From an uncultured Clostridia bacterium (GTDB taxonomy: Bacteria; Cyanobacteriota; Vampirovibrionia; Gastranaerophilales; Gastranaerophilaceae), in assembly GCA_945946765.1 (NCBI GenBank), contig CAMEWS010000009.1, positions 1 through 52,399 on the forward strand: a stretch of DNA of 52,399 nucleotides. Direction: 5' to 3'. Of the stretch, positions 29,038-39,363 are shown in pieces. Each line of letters opens with the position of its first letter. Position 1 is the stretch's first letter. The notes beneath the pieces are model-generated. The model was not told the DNA's origin. It saw only the letters and a program-made list of their open reading frames with translations, and did not search any database. A program made the translations under genes and the position numbers.

Positions 29038-31614
29038 TTGAGCCAGCAAAATTTATTTGAAGACGGTAAAATAGTACCTGTTAATATACGGGATGAGATG
29101 AAACGTTCCTACATTGATTATGCAATGTCTGTTATAGTGGGACGTGCACTTCCTGATGTAAGGGATGGTTTAAAACCTGTTCACAGACGTATTCTTTTTG
29201 CTATGAACGAGTTGGGGATGACTCCTGATAAGCCGTTTAAGAAAAGTGCCAGAATCGTCGGTGAAGTTCTTGGTAAATATCACCCGCACGGTGATTATGC
29301 CGTATACGAATCTTTGGTTCGTATGGCTCAGGATTTTTCAACCAGATATCAAACAATTGACGGTCATGGTAACTTTGGTTCCGTAGACGGTGACTCTGCT
29401 GCTGCAATGCGTTATACAGAAGCAAGAATGCATAAAATTACTCAATCAATGCTTGCGGATATTGACTGTGAAACAGTTGACTTTACTCCGAACTTTGACG
29501 GTTCTTTGCAAGAGCCGGCAGTATTGCCGGTAAGATTGCCAATGTTATTACTTAACGGAGTATCGGGTATTGCTGTTGGTATGGCTACAAATATTCCTCC
29601 ACACAATTTGTGTGAAATTGTTGACGGTACAATTGCGTTGATTGACAATCCTGATATTACGGTTGAAGGTCTGTTGGAACACATAAAAGGCCCTGACTTC
29701 CCTACAGCTGCAACTATCGTAGGGCTGCAGGACATTAAACAGGCTTATATGACAGGACGAGGTTCCATTAAAATGAGAGCCGTTGCTCAATTTGAAGAAA
29801 TCCCGGGTGGTGGCGGTCGTCAGGCAAGAACGGCAATTATTGTGACAGAAATACCTTATCAGGTTAACAAAGCCATGCTTATTGAAAAAATTGCAGAACT
29901 TGTAAGAGATAAGAAAATTGACGGAATTTCCGATTTACGTGACGAATCAGACCGTGAAGGTATGAGAATTGTTATTGAGCTTAAACGTGATGCCAAGCCG
30001 GAAGTGGTTAAAAATAACTTGTTTAAATATACACAACTTGCTACGACTTTTGGTGTTAACATGGTTGCTCTTGTGGGCAAACAACCTCGTTTGATGAACT
30101 TGTATGAAGTGTTGAATGAATTTGTTGAACACAGAGTTGAAGTTGTAACAAGAAGAACAATATTTTTCTTGAAAAAAGCAAAAATCAGAGCGCATATTTT
30201 AGCAGGTTTAATGATAGCATTAGGAAGTCTTGATGAAGTTATTGAACTCATTAAAAAATCAAAAACAACTGATGAAGCTCGTACGGGATTGATGAGCAGA
30301 TTCGGACTTGATGTGGATCAAGCTAACGCAATTTTGGAAATGCAATTAAGACGTTTAACCGGATTGGAACAAGATAAAATTAAATCCGAATATGAAGAAC
30401 TTAAGAAAAAGATAGCAGAATACGAAGCTATTCTTGCCGACAGACAAAAAGTTTTGAATATCATTAAAGATGAATTAAACGAAGATAAAGAAAAATACGG
30501 TGATGACAGAAGGACTCAAATTGTTCCCGAAGCTGATGAAATGACAATTGAGGACTTAACTCCAAATGTACCAATGGCCGTATTTATTACTCGTCAGGGA
30601 TATTTAAAAAGAATCTCGCTTGATACGTTTGAACGTCAAAATCGCGCAACACGAGGAAAAGGCGGCATAAAAACCAAAGAAGATGACGATGTCGATCAAT
30701 TCTTTACAGCTATGATGCATGATAAAGTATTGTTCTTCTCATCTAAAGGTACGGTATACAGCTTGAATGTATATGACTTCCCTGAAGGCGGAAGACAGGC
30801 AAAGGGCTTGCCTATTATCAATGTATTGCCGCTTGAACAGGATGAACAGATTACTGCTGTTGTTCCGGTAAGTGATTTTAAATCAGCATCAAACCTTATA
30901 ATGCTTACACAAAAAGGTTATATTAAGAGAATTTCTCTTGATAACTTTGAAAACATAAGGAAAAACGGCATTATTGCAATAGGACTGGAAGAAGGCGATA
31001 CCTTGTGCTGGGTAAAACAAGCGCAAGATAATGATGAAGTTATTATCGGTACTTCTTGCGGTATGGCAATAAGATTCCCAATCAATGATTTAAGACCGTT
31101 AGGCAGAAGTGCTCGTGGTGTAAACTCTATGAAACTGAGAAGCGGTGATAAACTTATTGGTTGTGATATCGTTCCGAGAGATTACGATGCTGACCTGCTT
31201 GTTGTAACATCAGACGGTTTTGGTAAACGTTCTAAGTTGTCGGAATTTAGACCTCAAAACAGAGGTGGCATCGGCTTGATTGCAACTAAGTTTAAATCAT
31301 CTTCTTCTCGATTGGTTGCGTTAACTATAGTTGAAGAAAATGATGAAATTATGGTTGTTACACAAAATGGAGTTGTATCCAGAATCAAAGCTGATTGTAT
31401 ATCTCGTCAGGGCAGACCGGCAACAGGTGTAAAAATTCAAAATCTGATGGAAGGTGATACTGTTTGTACAATTAATAAGATAGTTGACCCTGATTCTGAC
31501 GAGGATAACAAATTAGAAATAACAGAATCCTCTGATGTACCTGTTGACAATTCCGTACAACAAAGTATGCTTGATAATATGAATTTGTCAGAAGAAAAAA
31601 ATGAGGATAATTAA
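29038..31614 (+). CDS. gyrA: DNA gyrase subunit A
   Basis: [71 protein letters not shown]-like and beta-pinwheel repeats. TTG start at 29038 with RBS aggggtggaga preferred over the ORF-track start at 29005. Confidence 0.96.
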   Translation: MSQQNLFEDGKIVPVNIRDEMKRSYIDYAMSVIVGRALPDVRDGLKPVHRRILFAMNELGMTPDKPFKKSARIVGEVLGKYHPHGDYAVYESLVRMAQDFSTRYQTIDGHGNFGSVDGDSAAAMRYTEARMHKITQSMLADIDCETVDFTPNFDGSLQEPAVLPVRLPMLLLNGVSGIAVGMATNIPPHNLCEIVDGTIALIDNPDITVEGLLEHIKGPDFPTAATIVGLQDIKQAYMTGRGSIKMRAVAQFEEIPGGGGRQARTAIIVTEIPYQVNKAMLIEKIAELVRDKKIDGISDLRDESDREGMRIVIELKRDAKPEVVKNNLFKYTQLATTFGVNMVALVGKQPRLMNLYEVLNEFVEHRVEVVTRRTIFFLKKAKIRAHILAGLMIALGSLDEVIELIKKSKTTDEARTGLMSRFGLDVDQANAILEMQLRRLTGLEQDKIKSEYEELKKKIAEYEAILADRQKVLNIIKDELNEDKEKYGDDRRTQIVPEADEMTIEDLTPNVPMAVFITRQGYLKRISLDTFERQNRATRGKGGIKTKEDDDVDQFFTAMMHDKVLFFSSKGTVYSLNVYDFPEGGRQAKGLPIINVLPLEQDEQITAVVPVSDFKSASNLIMLTQKGYIKRISLDNFENIRKNGIIAIGLEEGDTLCWVKQAQDNDEVIIGTSCGMAIRFPINDLRPLGRSARGVNSMKLRSGDKLIGCDIVPRDYDADLLVVTSDGFGKRSKLSEFRPQNRGGIGLIATKFKSSSSRLVALTIVEENDEIMVVTQNGVVSRIKADCISRQGRPATGVKIQNLMEGDTVCTINKIVDPDSDEDNKLEITESSDVPVDNSVQQSMLDNMNLSEEKNEDN

Positions 31615-31655
31615 TTAACGAAATCACGATAATATATAAAATAGAAAGGTTTAAG

Positions 31656-32408
31656 ATGAAAAGAATTACATCATTTAGAAAAGATTTAGAAGCTAAAAAA
31701 GCTGTAAAAATTATCGCAGGTATTGATAATTTTGATATGGACAGAGTAAAAAGTGTAGTTATTGCGGCAGACAGAGCCGGTGCTTCCGCAGTTGATGTTT
31801 GTGCTAACGAAGAAATCATCAAAATGGCAAAAGAAACAACTTCATTGCCTGTATTTGTTTCTTCTATTGTTCCCGAAGATTTGGCAATGGCTGTTAAAGC
31901 AGGTGCTGATGCGATTGAAATCGGAAATTTTGATGCTTTGTATAAAAAAGGTATGAGAATGTCTGCAATGGAAATTCTTGATATTGTGAAAGAAACATTG
32001 TCTTTAATTCAGAAATCAAATGTTTTTGTTTGTGTAACAATTCCCGGTCATATTGATGTAGCTTCTCAAATTGCATTGGCAAAAGAACTCGAAACTATGA
32101 ATGTTGATTTGATTCAAACAGAAGGTGCCGCTACAGTAGAAGCTCAATCTCAGGGTGCAAGAGGCTTGTTGGAAACAGCTCAAGTTTCTATTGCAAATAC
32201 AATTGAATTGGCAAGAAATGTTGAAATTCCTGTTATGACCGCATCAGGCTTAACTTCTACAACTGTTCCTATGGCTTTTGCAGCAGGTGCAAGTGCAGTT
32301 GGTGTTGGTTCTTGTGTTAACAAGTTAAACTCTGAAATTGAAATGATTGCTGCTGCAACAGCTATTGTTGAAACAGTAAGCAGAGTTAAAGAAGAAGTTT
32401 TGGCATAG
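31656..32408 (+). CDS. Ycf23/DUF561 family protein (TIM-barrel-like)
   Basis: KAVKIIAGIDNFDMDRVKSVVIAADRAGASAVDVC ... AVKAGADAIEIGNFDALYKKG ... LIQTEGA ... IPVMTASGLTSTTVPMAFAAGASAVGVGSCVNKLN; remembered Ycf23 pattern. Confidence 0.85.
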   Translation: MKRITSFRKDLEAKKAVKIIAGIDNFDMDRVKSVVIAADRAGASAVDVCANEEIIKMAKETTSLPVFVSSIVPEDLAMAVKAGADAIEIGNFDALYKKGMRMSAMEILDIVKETLSLIQKSNVFVCVTIPGHIDVASQIALAKELETMNVDLIQTEGAATVEAQSQGARGLLETAQVSIANTIELARNVEIPVMTASGLTSTTVPMAFAAGASAVGVGSCVNKLNSEIEMIAAATAIVETVSRVKEEVLA

Positions 32409-32425
32409 AAAATTAAATTCTTTTA

Positions 32426-32470
32426 ATAACAAAAGACCCGCTTTTAACATTAAAGCGGGTCTTTTGTTAT
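32426..32470. terminator. Strong bidirectional terminator
   Basis: ATAACAAAAGACCCGCTTT-taacat-AAAGCGGGTCTTTTGTTAT, 19-bp perfect stem between convergent genes. Confidence 0.95.
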
Positions 32471-35370
32471 TTTACTTTGCTTGCAACTGACGGATCCAGA
32501 ACGTTCAAGTCGACGAGTAATTTAGAATATTTGTCAATAGGCCCGTTTTTAACCAACCAGCCGTGATTTGCATTTATTGATTCATAAAGCATATTTGCAA
32601 AACGTTCTTTATCTTGATATATATTCATAGCTTTGTCAAATATTTTTGCAAGGTTTTCTCCGTTAATTTTTACTGCATCAATATTGGGGTCAAATCTGTG
32701 TTGATATTTAACAAATAGTGCATTAATTTCATCACAAAGATTTGCCGTAATTCCACCCACTTCGTTTGCAATCGGAATAGAACCATTAAATTTTGCGTTT
32801 TCTTTGTGAACAAGTCCAAATGGTTCAAACCAACTGGTCATACCTGTATAATCTGTCATCATTTTACAACCGTCATATCTTGAGGGTTCGCTAAACATTC
32901 CTGTTGCCACCATTCTTTTTGCTGCAAGAGGATTGGTTTTTGCCAGTTCTCTTTTTGCATTTAGGAAGTAATCCATATACATTGGATTACTTCCTATTCC
33001 TTGTATATAGAATACCGGAGGATTAGCTCCTTTAAAGTTTTTATAGAATTCCAAAATGCCTCTTGCATAAATGTCAATTGCTTTCTGATCCTCAATTCTT
33101 CCTGCAATTGCAAAAACAGGAGTGTCAACAGTTACGCCTGAAAGATTGGTTTCATTGGGCATGTATAATTTTATAGGGTTATTTGCTCCGTTAGATTTTT
33201 TTGCGGTTTCAATTTCTTCAATAATTTTATTTAAATAAGCTTTTTTGTTTTCATTGTGCCATTGAAGGACTTCCGAAGGTTTCATTTTTGAACGGAAAGG
33301 TTTAATAATACCTTGTGGCAAGTCTAAATTTGCCTCCATTTTTCTTGCAACTTTTTCGGATAGGATATTATTTGATGTGTCACATCCATTGTTTATACCG
33401 ATAAGAGTTTTCTTATCGGTGACAAGGTTTCCATCCAGCCCGTTCCTTCTTATAATGCTCTTTATGTGGTCGATATCAGAAAATTCAAACATTCTTGCTC
33501 TCATTTTGAAAATATCATGTCCAACTTTGCCGAATCCGCTGTGAGAGGCAATTTCAAGACCATAGTTCTCAGAAACAGGCGTTAATATATCTGAATAATT
33601 TGCTGCCATAATTTGAGGGTTTAAATCTTTCCCTGTCATTAGTGCATTCCACAAGTGTTGTGGAAGTCCGGGGCGGTCTTTTACTACTGCAATATCAGGC
33701 ATGAATGCATTTTCTACAATTTTTGCTGCGTGTTCACCAAACATAATATTAAACATTCGTTCCTGACTGTGGTTAATTGAACCCATATATTCAACATTGT
33801 GCAGTAAGGTTATTATTGGTATGTTTTGCAGATGGTCAGCTTTTTGCGGGTCCATTCCATAGAATTTTTTCAATGTTGAGAGTTGCCTTAAAATAGCGGC
33901 AATAGGACCTGTGTGCCAATCGTTGCCAATAATTGCATCAGCACCTAATTTGATAATTTCTTTTTCCGGTTTATTTGTTGATTTGTCAATTACAACATTT
34001 CCCGCATCATCAATTTTGTCCATCATTTTAAGAACAAATGTACTTTCATCGGAATGATATAACTGCTCCGTAAAGAATTTTGAAAAATATATTTGTCTTT
34101 CTGTTTCACCTGTAGCAAGGGTATCGTTTCTGTATAAGTTAAATTTTTGATTTTCGTTTAGCAATCTTGCTGTCATATCAAATTTGGGTGAATCATAGAA
34201 AGTTGTTCTGATTTTTCCGTAAGCTTCTATTTCTTTTGTTTCTTCATTTCTGACAATTTTTATAAAATCATTTTCGAAAATTTTGTGTTCTTTTAACGCT
34301 TTACCAATTTTTTGACGGATTTCTTTTGAAAGACGTTGTTTGAAGTCATTCCAATCCAATGGTTCTTCTGTTAGGTCAGTAATATAAACTCCGACTCTTT
34401 CTTTAACAATACCGTTTTCTGTATAAATAGGGATGTTGAGTTCTTGGACAGGAGTCATTGTTGCCAGTCGTTCTGTTTTGACTCCGTTAGGTGTTATTAT
34501 TTTTTTTATATAATCATATTGACCTTCATATTTGCCTGTTTCGGGGGAGATTTTAGCAACTTTTGAATAAAATTGATTTTGAGCAACTTGACCCGTGTAT
34601 AGAGGTGTGTCAAGAATTACTGCACCTTGTTGTTTGCCGTTATTGATAACCGCAGCCAAATTTTTTGCTAAATGTCTGGGAACTTCAGCCAGACCTCCTG
34701 CTTTTGTAAACGGAACAAGTTCTGAAGTCGGCATACGGATAATTGCGTATTGAGGCGGTTTATTATTTTTTTGAGCAAGTCCGAAAATTCTTTTTGTAGA
34801 TTCAGTTCTTAAAATTTCTCTCATTTGTTCTTCAATTTTTCCGGAAATTTCGCTTATTGTTGTGCCAAGATTCATTTCCAGTCCGTCAACAGTTACTTTT
34901 CTGGTTTGATATGGTCTTGCAGCTTCCATACTATGACTTGCTATTTTGTCAATTTTTCCGCTTAACATACCGATTGATTCGGTCGACGCCTTTGCAACTT
35001 CTGATATTTGTTGTCCGAGGTTTGATGCTTTTGTTTCCATTTGAGCCGCTGTTTCTTCAATTTTTCCTGAAACAGAATTGAATTTTTGAATGGCATTTTC
35101 TATCTGTGAGCCTATATCATTTGCAAATTTACCAAAGTTTTTAACTGTTTTGGCATTTTTTGTTATTGCAATACTTGCTGCGCCCAGTGATGCCAATGCA
35201 ATAGCTGAGCTTACGTATGCAATTTTTTTTAGATTTTGTGTATCTTTATTTAAGTTGGGTTTAGACGTTTGTTCAATGTAGTTTTTATTTTGTGCGTTCA
35301 CATTGTTTTCTAATTGTTTTAATAAACCGTTGTTTCCTTGTGCAAATGAAATTCTGCTTAGTGCGCACAT
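32467..35370 (-). CDS. Glycogen/starch synthase-like glycosyltransferase (GT5) with long N-terminal membrane/coiled-coil extension
   Basis: PFTKAGGLAEVPRHLAKNL, GNDWHTGPIAAIL, LLHNVEYMG, INNGCDTSNN, AGRIEDQKAIDIYARG, SWFEPFGLVHKENAKFNGSIPIANEVGGIT; ~200-aa N-terminal extension. Confidence 0.85.
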   Translation of the reverse strand: MCALSRISFAQGNNGLLKQLENNVNAQNKNYIEQTSKPNLNKDTQNLKKIAYVSSAIALASLGAASIAITKNAKTVKNFGKFANDIGSQIENAIQKFNSVSGKIEETAAQMETKASNLGQQISEVAKASTESIGMLSGKIDKIASHSMEAARPYQTRKVTVDGLEMNLGTTISEISGKIEEQMREILRTESTKRIFGLAQKNNKPPQYAIIRMPTSELVPFTKAGGLAEVPRHLAKNLAAVINNGKQQGAVILDTPLYTGQVAQNQFYSKVAKISPETGKYEGQYDYIKKIITPNGVKTERLATMTPVQELNIPIYTENGIVKERVGVYITDLTEEPLDWNDFKQRLSKEIRQKIGKALKEHKIFENDFIKIVRNEETKEIEAYGKIRTTFYDSPKFDMTARLLNENQKFNLYRNDTLATGETERQIYFSKFFTEQLYHSDESTFVLKMMDKIDDAGNVVIDKSTNKPEKEIIKLGADAIIGNDWHTGPIAAILRQLSTLKKFYGMDPQKADHLQNIPIITLLHNVEYMGSINHSQERMFNIMFGEHAAKIVENAFMPDIAVVKDRPGLPQHLWNALMTGKDLNPQIMAANYSDILTPVSENYGLEIASHSGFGKVGHDIFKMRARMFEFSDIDHIKSIIRRNGLDGNLVTDKKTLIGINNGCDTSNNILSEKVARKMEANLDLPQGIIKPFRSKMKPSEVLQWHNENKKAYLNKIIEEIETAKKSNGANNPIKLYMPNETNLSGVTVDTPVFAIAGRIEDQKAIDIYARGILEFYKNFKGANPPVFYIQGIGSNPMYMDYFLNAKRELAKTNPLAAKRMVATGMFSEPSRYDGCKMMTDYTGMTSWFEPFGLVHKENAKFNGSIPIANEVGGITANLCDEINALFVKYQHRFDPNIDAVKINGENLAKIFDKAMNIYQDKERFANMLYESINANHGWLVKNGPIDKYSKLLVDLNVLDPSVASKVK

Positions 35371-35517
35371 TATTAACCGCCTTTCCCTGTTTTAAAATTT
35401 TATAAAGAAACATAAATATATAGCATGCAGTTATGTTTATTATATTCTTTTGTTGATTTTGTTGTCAATTTGTATAACAGAATTAATACAATTGATTAAA
35501 TCCAATCTAGTCTTGCA

Positions 35518-35613
35518 GTTGCTACCGGCTAACCGCAACCGGTACCTACTCGCTTTTTCAATGAGTTGCTAGAAAAAAATTACTTCGCTAGCTCCTTATC
35601 TCGGATTTTCTAG
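35518..35613. other. Structured intergenic region upstream of pgk
   Basis: GTTGC..GCAAC (35518-35539) overlaps incompatible ACCGG..CCGGT (35524-35543); CTAGAAAA..TTTTCTAG (35569-35613) encloses GCTAG..CTAGC. Confidence 0.45.
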
Positions 35614-35695
35614 AACATTTTTATTATGCTTTACTATTTGATATGTTTTTAAGAAAATAAATATGTACGGATGATAAACATGAGGTATATTTATT

Positions 35696-36901
35696 ATGAA
35701 AAAATCAGTTCACGATTTGGGTGACATCAAAGGCAAAAGAGCTCTTGTTCGTGTTGATGTTAACGTTCCTATGGACGAAAACAAAAATGTTACTGACGAT
35801 ACAAGAATCAGAGCTATTTTACCTACATTGCAATTTTTAAAAGATAAAGGAGCAAAAATTATTCTTATGGCTCACCTTGGCAGACCGAAAGGTGAATGGA
35901 AAGTTGAAGAATTTTCTCTTGAACCTGTTGCAAAATATTTGTCAAAAGTTTTGGGCGAAGATGTATTATTCGTAAAATCTCCCGTTGGTGAAGGCGCAGA
36001 TAAAGAACTCGAAGCTTTAAAAGACGGTCAGGTTGCTTTGTTGGAAAACATCCGTTTCTACAAAGCCGAAGAAGCAAAAGATGATGATATGACTTTTGCA
36101 AATGAACTTGCCAAACTCGGTGACTTCTATGTGAATGATGCATTTGGCGCTGCTCACAGAAATCACACTTCAACAGCTAAACTTGCAAAAGTTTTAAAAC
36201 CCGCAGTTTCAGGTCTGTTGATGGAAAAAGAATTGAGATGTCTTTCACAAGCCCTAGACAATCCTGTAAGACCTTTCACAGCTGTTGTTGGCGGTGCAAA
36301 AGTTTCTTCTAAAATCGGTGTTTTGGAAAACTTAATTGACAAAGTTGATAATCTTATTATCGGTGGTGGTATGGCTTATACATTTGTAAAAGCTAATGGT
36401 GGCAAAATCGGTAACTCTATTTGTGAAGATGACCAAATGGATGTTGCAAAAGCTATTGAGAAAAAAGCTGCTGATAAAGGTGTAAAAATCGTTATGGCTA
36501 CAGATGTTCTTGCTGCTGACGATTTCTCAGGTAACGGAACTAATAAATTTGTTAAAATTAATGAAATTCCTGACGGATTCGAAGGCGTTGATGCAGGTGA
36601 AGATTCAAGAAAAGCTTTTGCTGATGTTTTAAAATCTTCAAAAACAATTCTTATGAATGGTCCTGTCGGTGCTTTCGAAAATCCTAAATTTGCAGAAGGT
36701 ACAAAAGCAGTATTGGAAGCTATTGTTGAAGCTACTAAAAACGGTGCTGTTTCGGTTATCGGCGGTGGCGATTCTGTTAGTGCAGCTAAAAAATTCTGTA
36801 AGGCAGAAGACTTTACTCACGTTTCTACAGGCGGCGGAGCTTCTTTGGAATTTATCGAAGGTAAAATCCTCCCCGGTGTAGACGCTTTAGACGAAAAGTA
36901 A
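35696..36901 (+). CDS. pgk: Phosphoglycerate kinase
   Basis: KRALVRVDVNVPMDENKNVTDDTRIRAILPTLQFL, LMAHLGRPKG, TAVVGGAKVSSKIGVLENLI, MNGPVGAFE, SVIGGGDSVSA. Confidence 0.98.
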   Translation: MKKSVHDLGDIKGKRALVRVDVNVPMDENKNVTDDTRIRAILPTLQFLKDKGAKIILMAHLGRPKGEWKVEEFSLEPVAKYLSKVLGEDVLFVKSPVGEGADKELEALKDGQVALLENIRFYKAEEAKDDDMTFANELAKLGDFYVNDAFGAAHRNHTSTAKLAKVLKPAVSGLLMEKELRCLSQALDNPVRPFTAVVGGAKVSSKIGVLENLIDKVDNLIIGGGMAYTFVKANGGKIGNSICEDDQMDVAKAIEKKAADKGVKIVMATDVLAADDFSGNGTNKFVKINEIPDGFEGVDAGEDSRKAFADVLKSSKTILMNGPVGAFENPKFAEGTKAVLEAIVEATKNGAVSVIGGGDSVSAAKKFCKAEDFTHVSTGGGASLEFIEGKILPGVDALDEK

Positions 36902-36920
36902 ATAAGTAAACTTATGTTTG

Positions 36921-36950
36921 AAAAGCACTCTCTTTTAAGGGAGTGCTTTT
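36921..36950 (+). terminator. Rho-independent terminator of pgk
   Basis: AAAAGCACTCtcttttaagGGAGTGCTTTT + T run. Confidence 0.92.
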
Positions 36951-37058
36951 TTAATCCGTTTTTTTAGTCATTATAAAGAAAATATCAAGAAAATGACATT
37001 ATACATTGTTTACGGTATTATTTTATAAGGCTATAAATTTTAGAGGTAAATTGGATAG

Positions 37059-38846
37059 ATGAAATTAAAAGATACATCGGCACAAAACTCATTTGATTAT
37101 GCATACCTTACAAAACGCATGTATAAATATATTAAACCGTATATGTTTAGGATTGTGCTCGGTTTTTTAATAGCTTTACCTGTTGGTGCGTTGGATGGTG
37201 TTATTGCGTACGCTTTAAAACCATATATGGATGAAGTTTTGATTAAGAAAAATATGCTTTTGGCTTACGTCATTCCTTTTGGGATAGTTGCATTTGCTGC
37301 ATTGCAAGGTGTTTTGAGATATCTTAATGATTATTTGACAAACTGGACCGGTCAAAAAGTTACCAACGATGTAAAACTCGGATTGTTTAAAAAGCTTGTT
37401 CAAATGGATGCAAAATTCTATGATGATAACTCATCAGGTATTATACTTACAAGATATTTGTCTGACCCTGAAACTGCTTCAAAAGGTATTTTAGACAATC
37501 TTAAAGCTTTAATGAGTTCAGGTATTGGTGCTTTTGCGCTTATAGGTGTAATGCTGTATAACTCTTGGGCATTGGCGTTGGTTGGTGTAATTGTTCTTGT
37601 TATTGCATTTTTGCCGGCTGCGATTATTAGAAAAAGAATTAAGTCCGCTTCTAACAAAAATATGAAAATCGGCGGAAACATTATGACTGATTTTAATGAA
37701 ACAACACAAGGTAACAAAATTGTTTCAGCTTACAATCTTGCAGATTATCAATACGGAAAGTTTCATAAAGAAATTATTGATGCGTTTAATGTTAATATGT
37801 CTTTAGTAAAACGTGTTGCGTGGATGTCGCCTATTATGTATACAATAGCTTCTGTTGGTATTGCAACGGTTATGGCTTTTGGTACATATCTGGTCTTGTC
37901 GGGACATATGACAAGCGGAAGTTTGCTTTCTTTTGTAACGTCTTTATTATTGTTATACAAACCTGTTAAAACATTGGGTAACACTTTAACAAGTCTTCAA
38001 AATATATTTGTTTCTTTATGCAGAACATTGGAGCTTTTTGATATAGATTCAGAAATTCAAGAAAAAGAAAATGCAATAGAATTTGAAGGTGTTAAAAACG
38101 GAGTTTCATTGGAAAATGTTTGTTTTGAATATGTCAAAGATACTCCCGTATTGAAAAACATAAATTTGCAAGCCGGAGTTGGTGAAACAGTTGCAATCGT
38201 TGGTAATTCAGGCGGAGGCAAAACCACTATTGCAAATTTGATTCCTCGTTTTTATGACGTAAAATCAGGTGCAATAAAAATAGATGATGTTGATATCAGA
38301 GATATAAAACTTGATTCGTTAAGGAAAAATATTTCTGTAGTTTTTCAGGATAATTTCTTATTCACCGGCACGATTAAAGAAAATCTTCTTATGGGGAATT
38401 TCAATGCAACTGATGAAGATCTTGAAAGAGTAGTAAAAGCAGCTCATTTGGATGAATTTTTAAACGAGATGCAAGACGGTATAAATACGGAAATAGGTGA
38501 ACGAGGTACAACGCTTTCAGGCGGACAAAGACAGCGTGTCGCTATTGCAAGAGCAATGTTAAAAGATTCTCCGATAGTTATATTGGATGAGGCTACTTCT
38601 GCACTCGATAACAAATCAGAGGCAATTGTTCAAAAAGCTCTTGATAATTTAATGCAAAACAAAACGGTTTTTGTAATAGCACACAGATTGTCTACAATTA
38701 AAAATGCCGATAAAATTGCAGTTATTAATGAAGGTGAACTTGTCGAACTTGGCACTCATGATGAACTTTTGCAAAACGAAAACGGTTTTTATAAACGATT
38801 ATATGAAATGCAGTTTGCAAAAGGTACTGTAAGTGTAGGTGTGTAA
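37059..38846 (+). CDS. ABC transporter, fused permease/ATPase (MsbA-like exporter)
   Basis: 595 aa; TM domain then AIVGNSGGGKTTIANLIPRFYD, LSGGQRQRVAIARAMLKDSPIVILDEATSALD. Confidence 0.93.
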   Translation: MKLKDTSAQNSFDYAYLTKRMYKYIKPYMFRIVLGFLIALPVGALDGVIAYALKPYMDEVLIKKNMLLAYVIPFGIVAFAALQGVLRYLNDYLTNWTGQKVTNDVKLGLFKKLVQMDAKFYDDNSSGIILTRYLSDPETASKGILDNLKALMSSGIGAFALIGVMLYNSWALALVGVIVLVIAFLPAAIIRKRIKSASNKNMKIGGNIMTDFNETTQGNKIVSAYNLADYQYGKFHKEIIDAFNVNMSLVKRVAWMSPIMYTIASVGIATVMAFGTYLVLSGHMTSGSLLSFVTSLLLLYKPVKTLGNTLTSLQNIFVSLCRTLELFDIDSEIQEKENAIEFEGVKNGVSLENVCFEYVKDTPVLKNINLQAGVGETVAIVGNSGGGKTTIANLIPRFYDVKSGAIKIDDVDIRDIKLDSLRKNISVVFQDNFLFTGTIKENLLMGNFNATDEDLERVVKAAHLDEFLNEMQDGINTEIGERGTTLSGGQRQRVAIARAMLKDSPIVILDEATSALDNKSEAIVQKALDNLMQNKTVFVIAHRLSTIKNADKIAVINEGELVELGTHDELLQNENGFYKRLYEMQFAKGTVSVGV

Positions 38847-38847
38847 T

Positions 38848-38878
38848 AAAAAGCCGTAATTTAACATTACGGCTTTTT
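38848..38878. terminator. Rho-independent terminator
   Basis: AAAAAGCCGTAATttaacATTACGGCTTTTT. Confidence 0.93.
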
Positions 38879-38886
38879 ATTTTTAT

Positions 38887-39276
38887 TTAGTCTAATATTG
38901 CTCTGATTCTATCTCGTTCTTTCTGTGACATTCTGTTCCATTCTTGTTCTGTGAAAGGCAGGGTTTTACCAAGTTCTGTAGAACGTGTTTCATAGCCACC
39001 ATATCCGCCTGTTGAATCAGGACTAAAATAATTTGTGTAATTGTTTTCTTGTAATACTTTTTGTATTTTTTCTTTTGATTCGTCTGAAAATGGATAATAA
39101 ATATAAGATTGTGAATCCTCGTAACCTTTATATACTCCGTCATAACTGCTTCCGCTGGGGCAACCTTTATATTCATAGTAATCGTGAGTTGAACCTTGTG
39201 ACGTAAATATTCCTTTGAAATTGTGATTTTGCCTCATTGAATAAACTTGAGAAACATTGATTGCAGAAATTTTCAT
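38887..39276 (-). CDS. Small hypothetical protein with N-terminal NFKG motif
   Basis: MKISAINVSQVYSMRQNHNFKGIFTSQGS...; start at 39276 with RBS aaggagga. Confidence 0.72.
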   Translation of the reverse strand: MKISAINVSQVYSMRQNHNFKGIFTSQGSTHDYYEYKGCPSGSSYDGVYKGYEDSQSYIYYPFSDESKEKIQKVLQENNYTNYFSPDSTGGYGGYETRSTELGKTLPFTEQEWNRMSQKERDRIRAILD

Positions 39277-39363
39277 AATTAATCCTCCTTGTCTACAACA
39301 CAATATTACTACCATATTAGTAGAAATTAAATTAATTATGAAATATAATTTACAAAATTAGTT

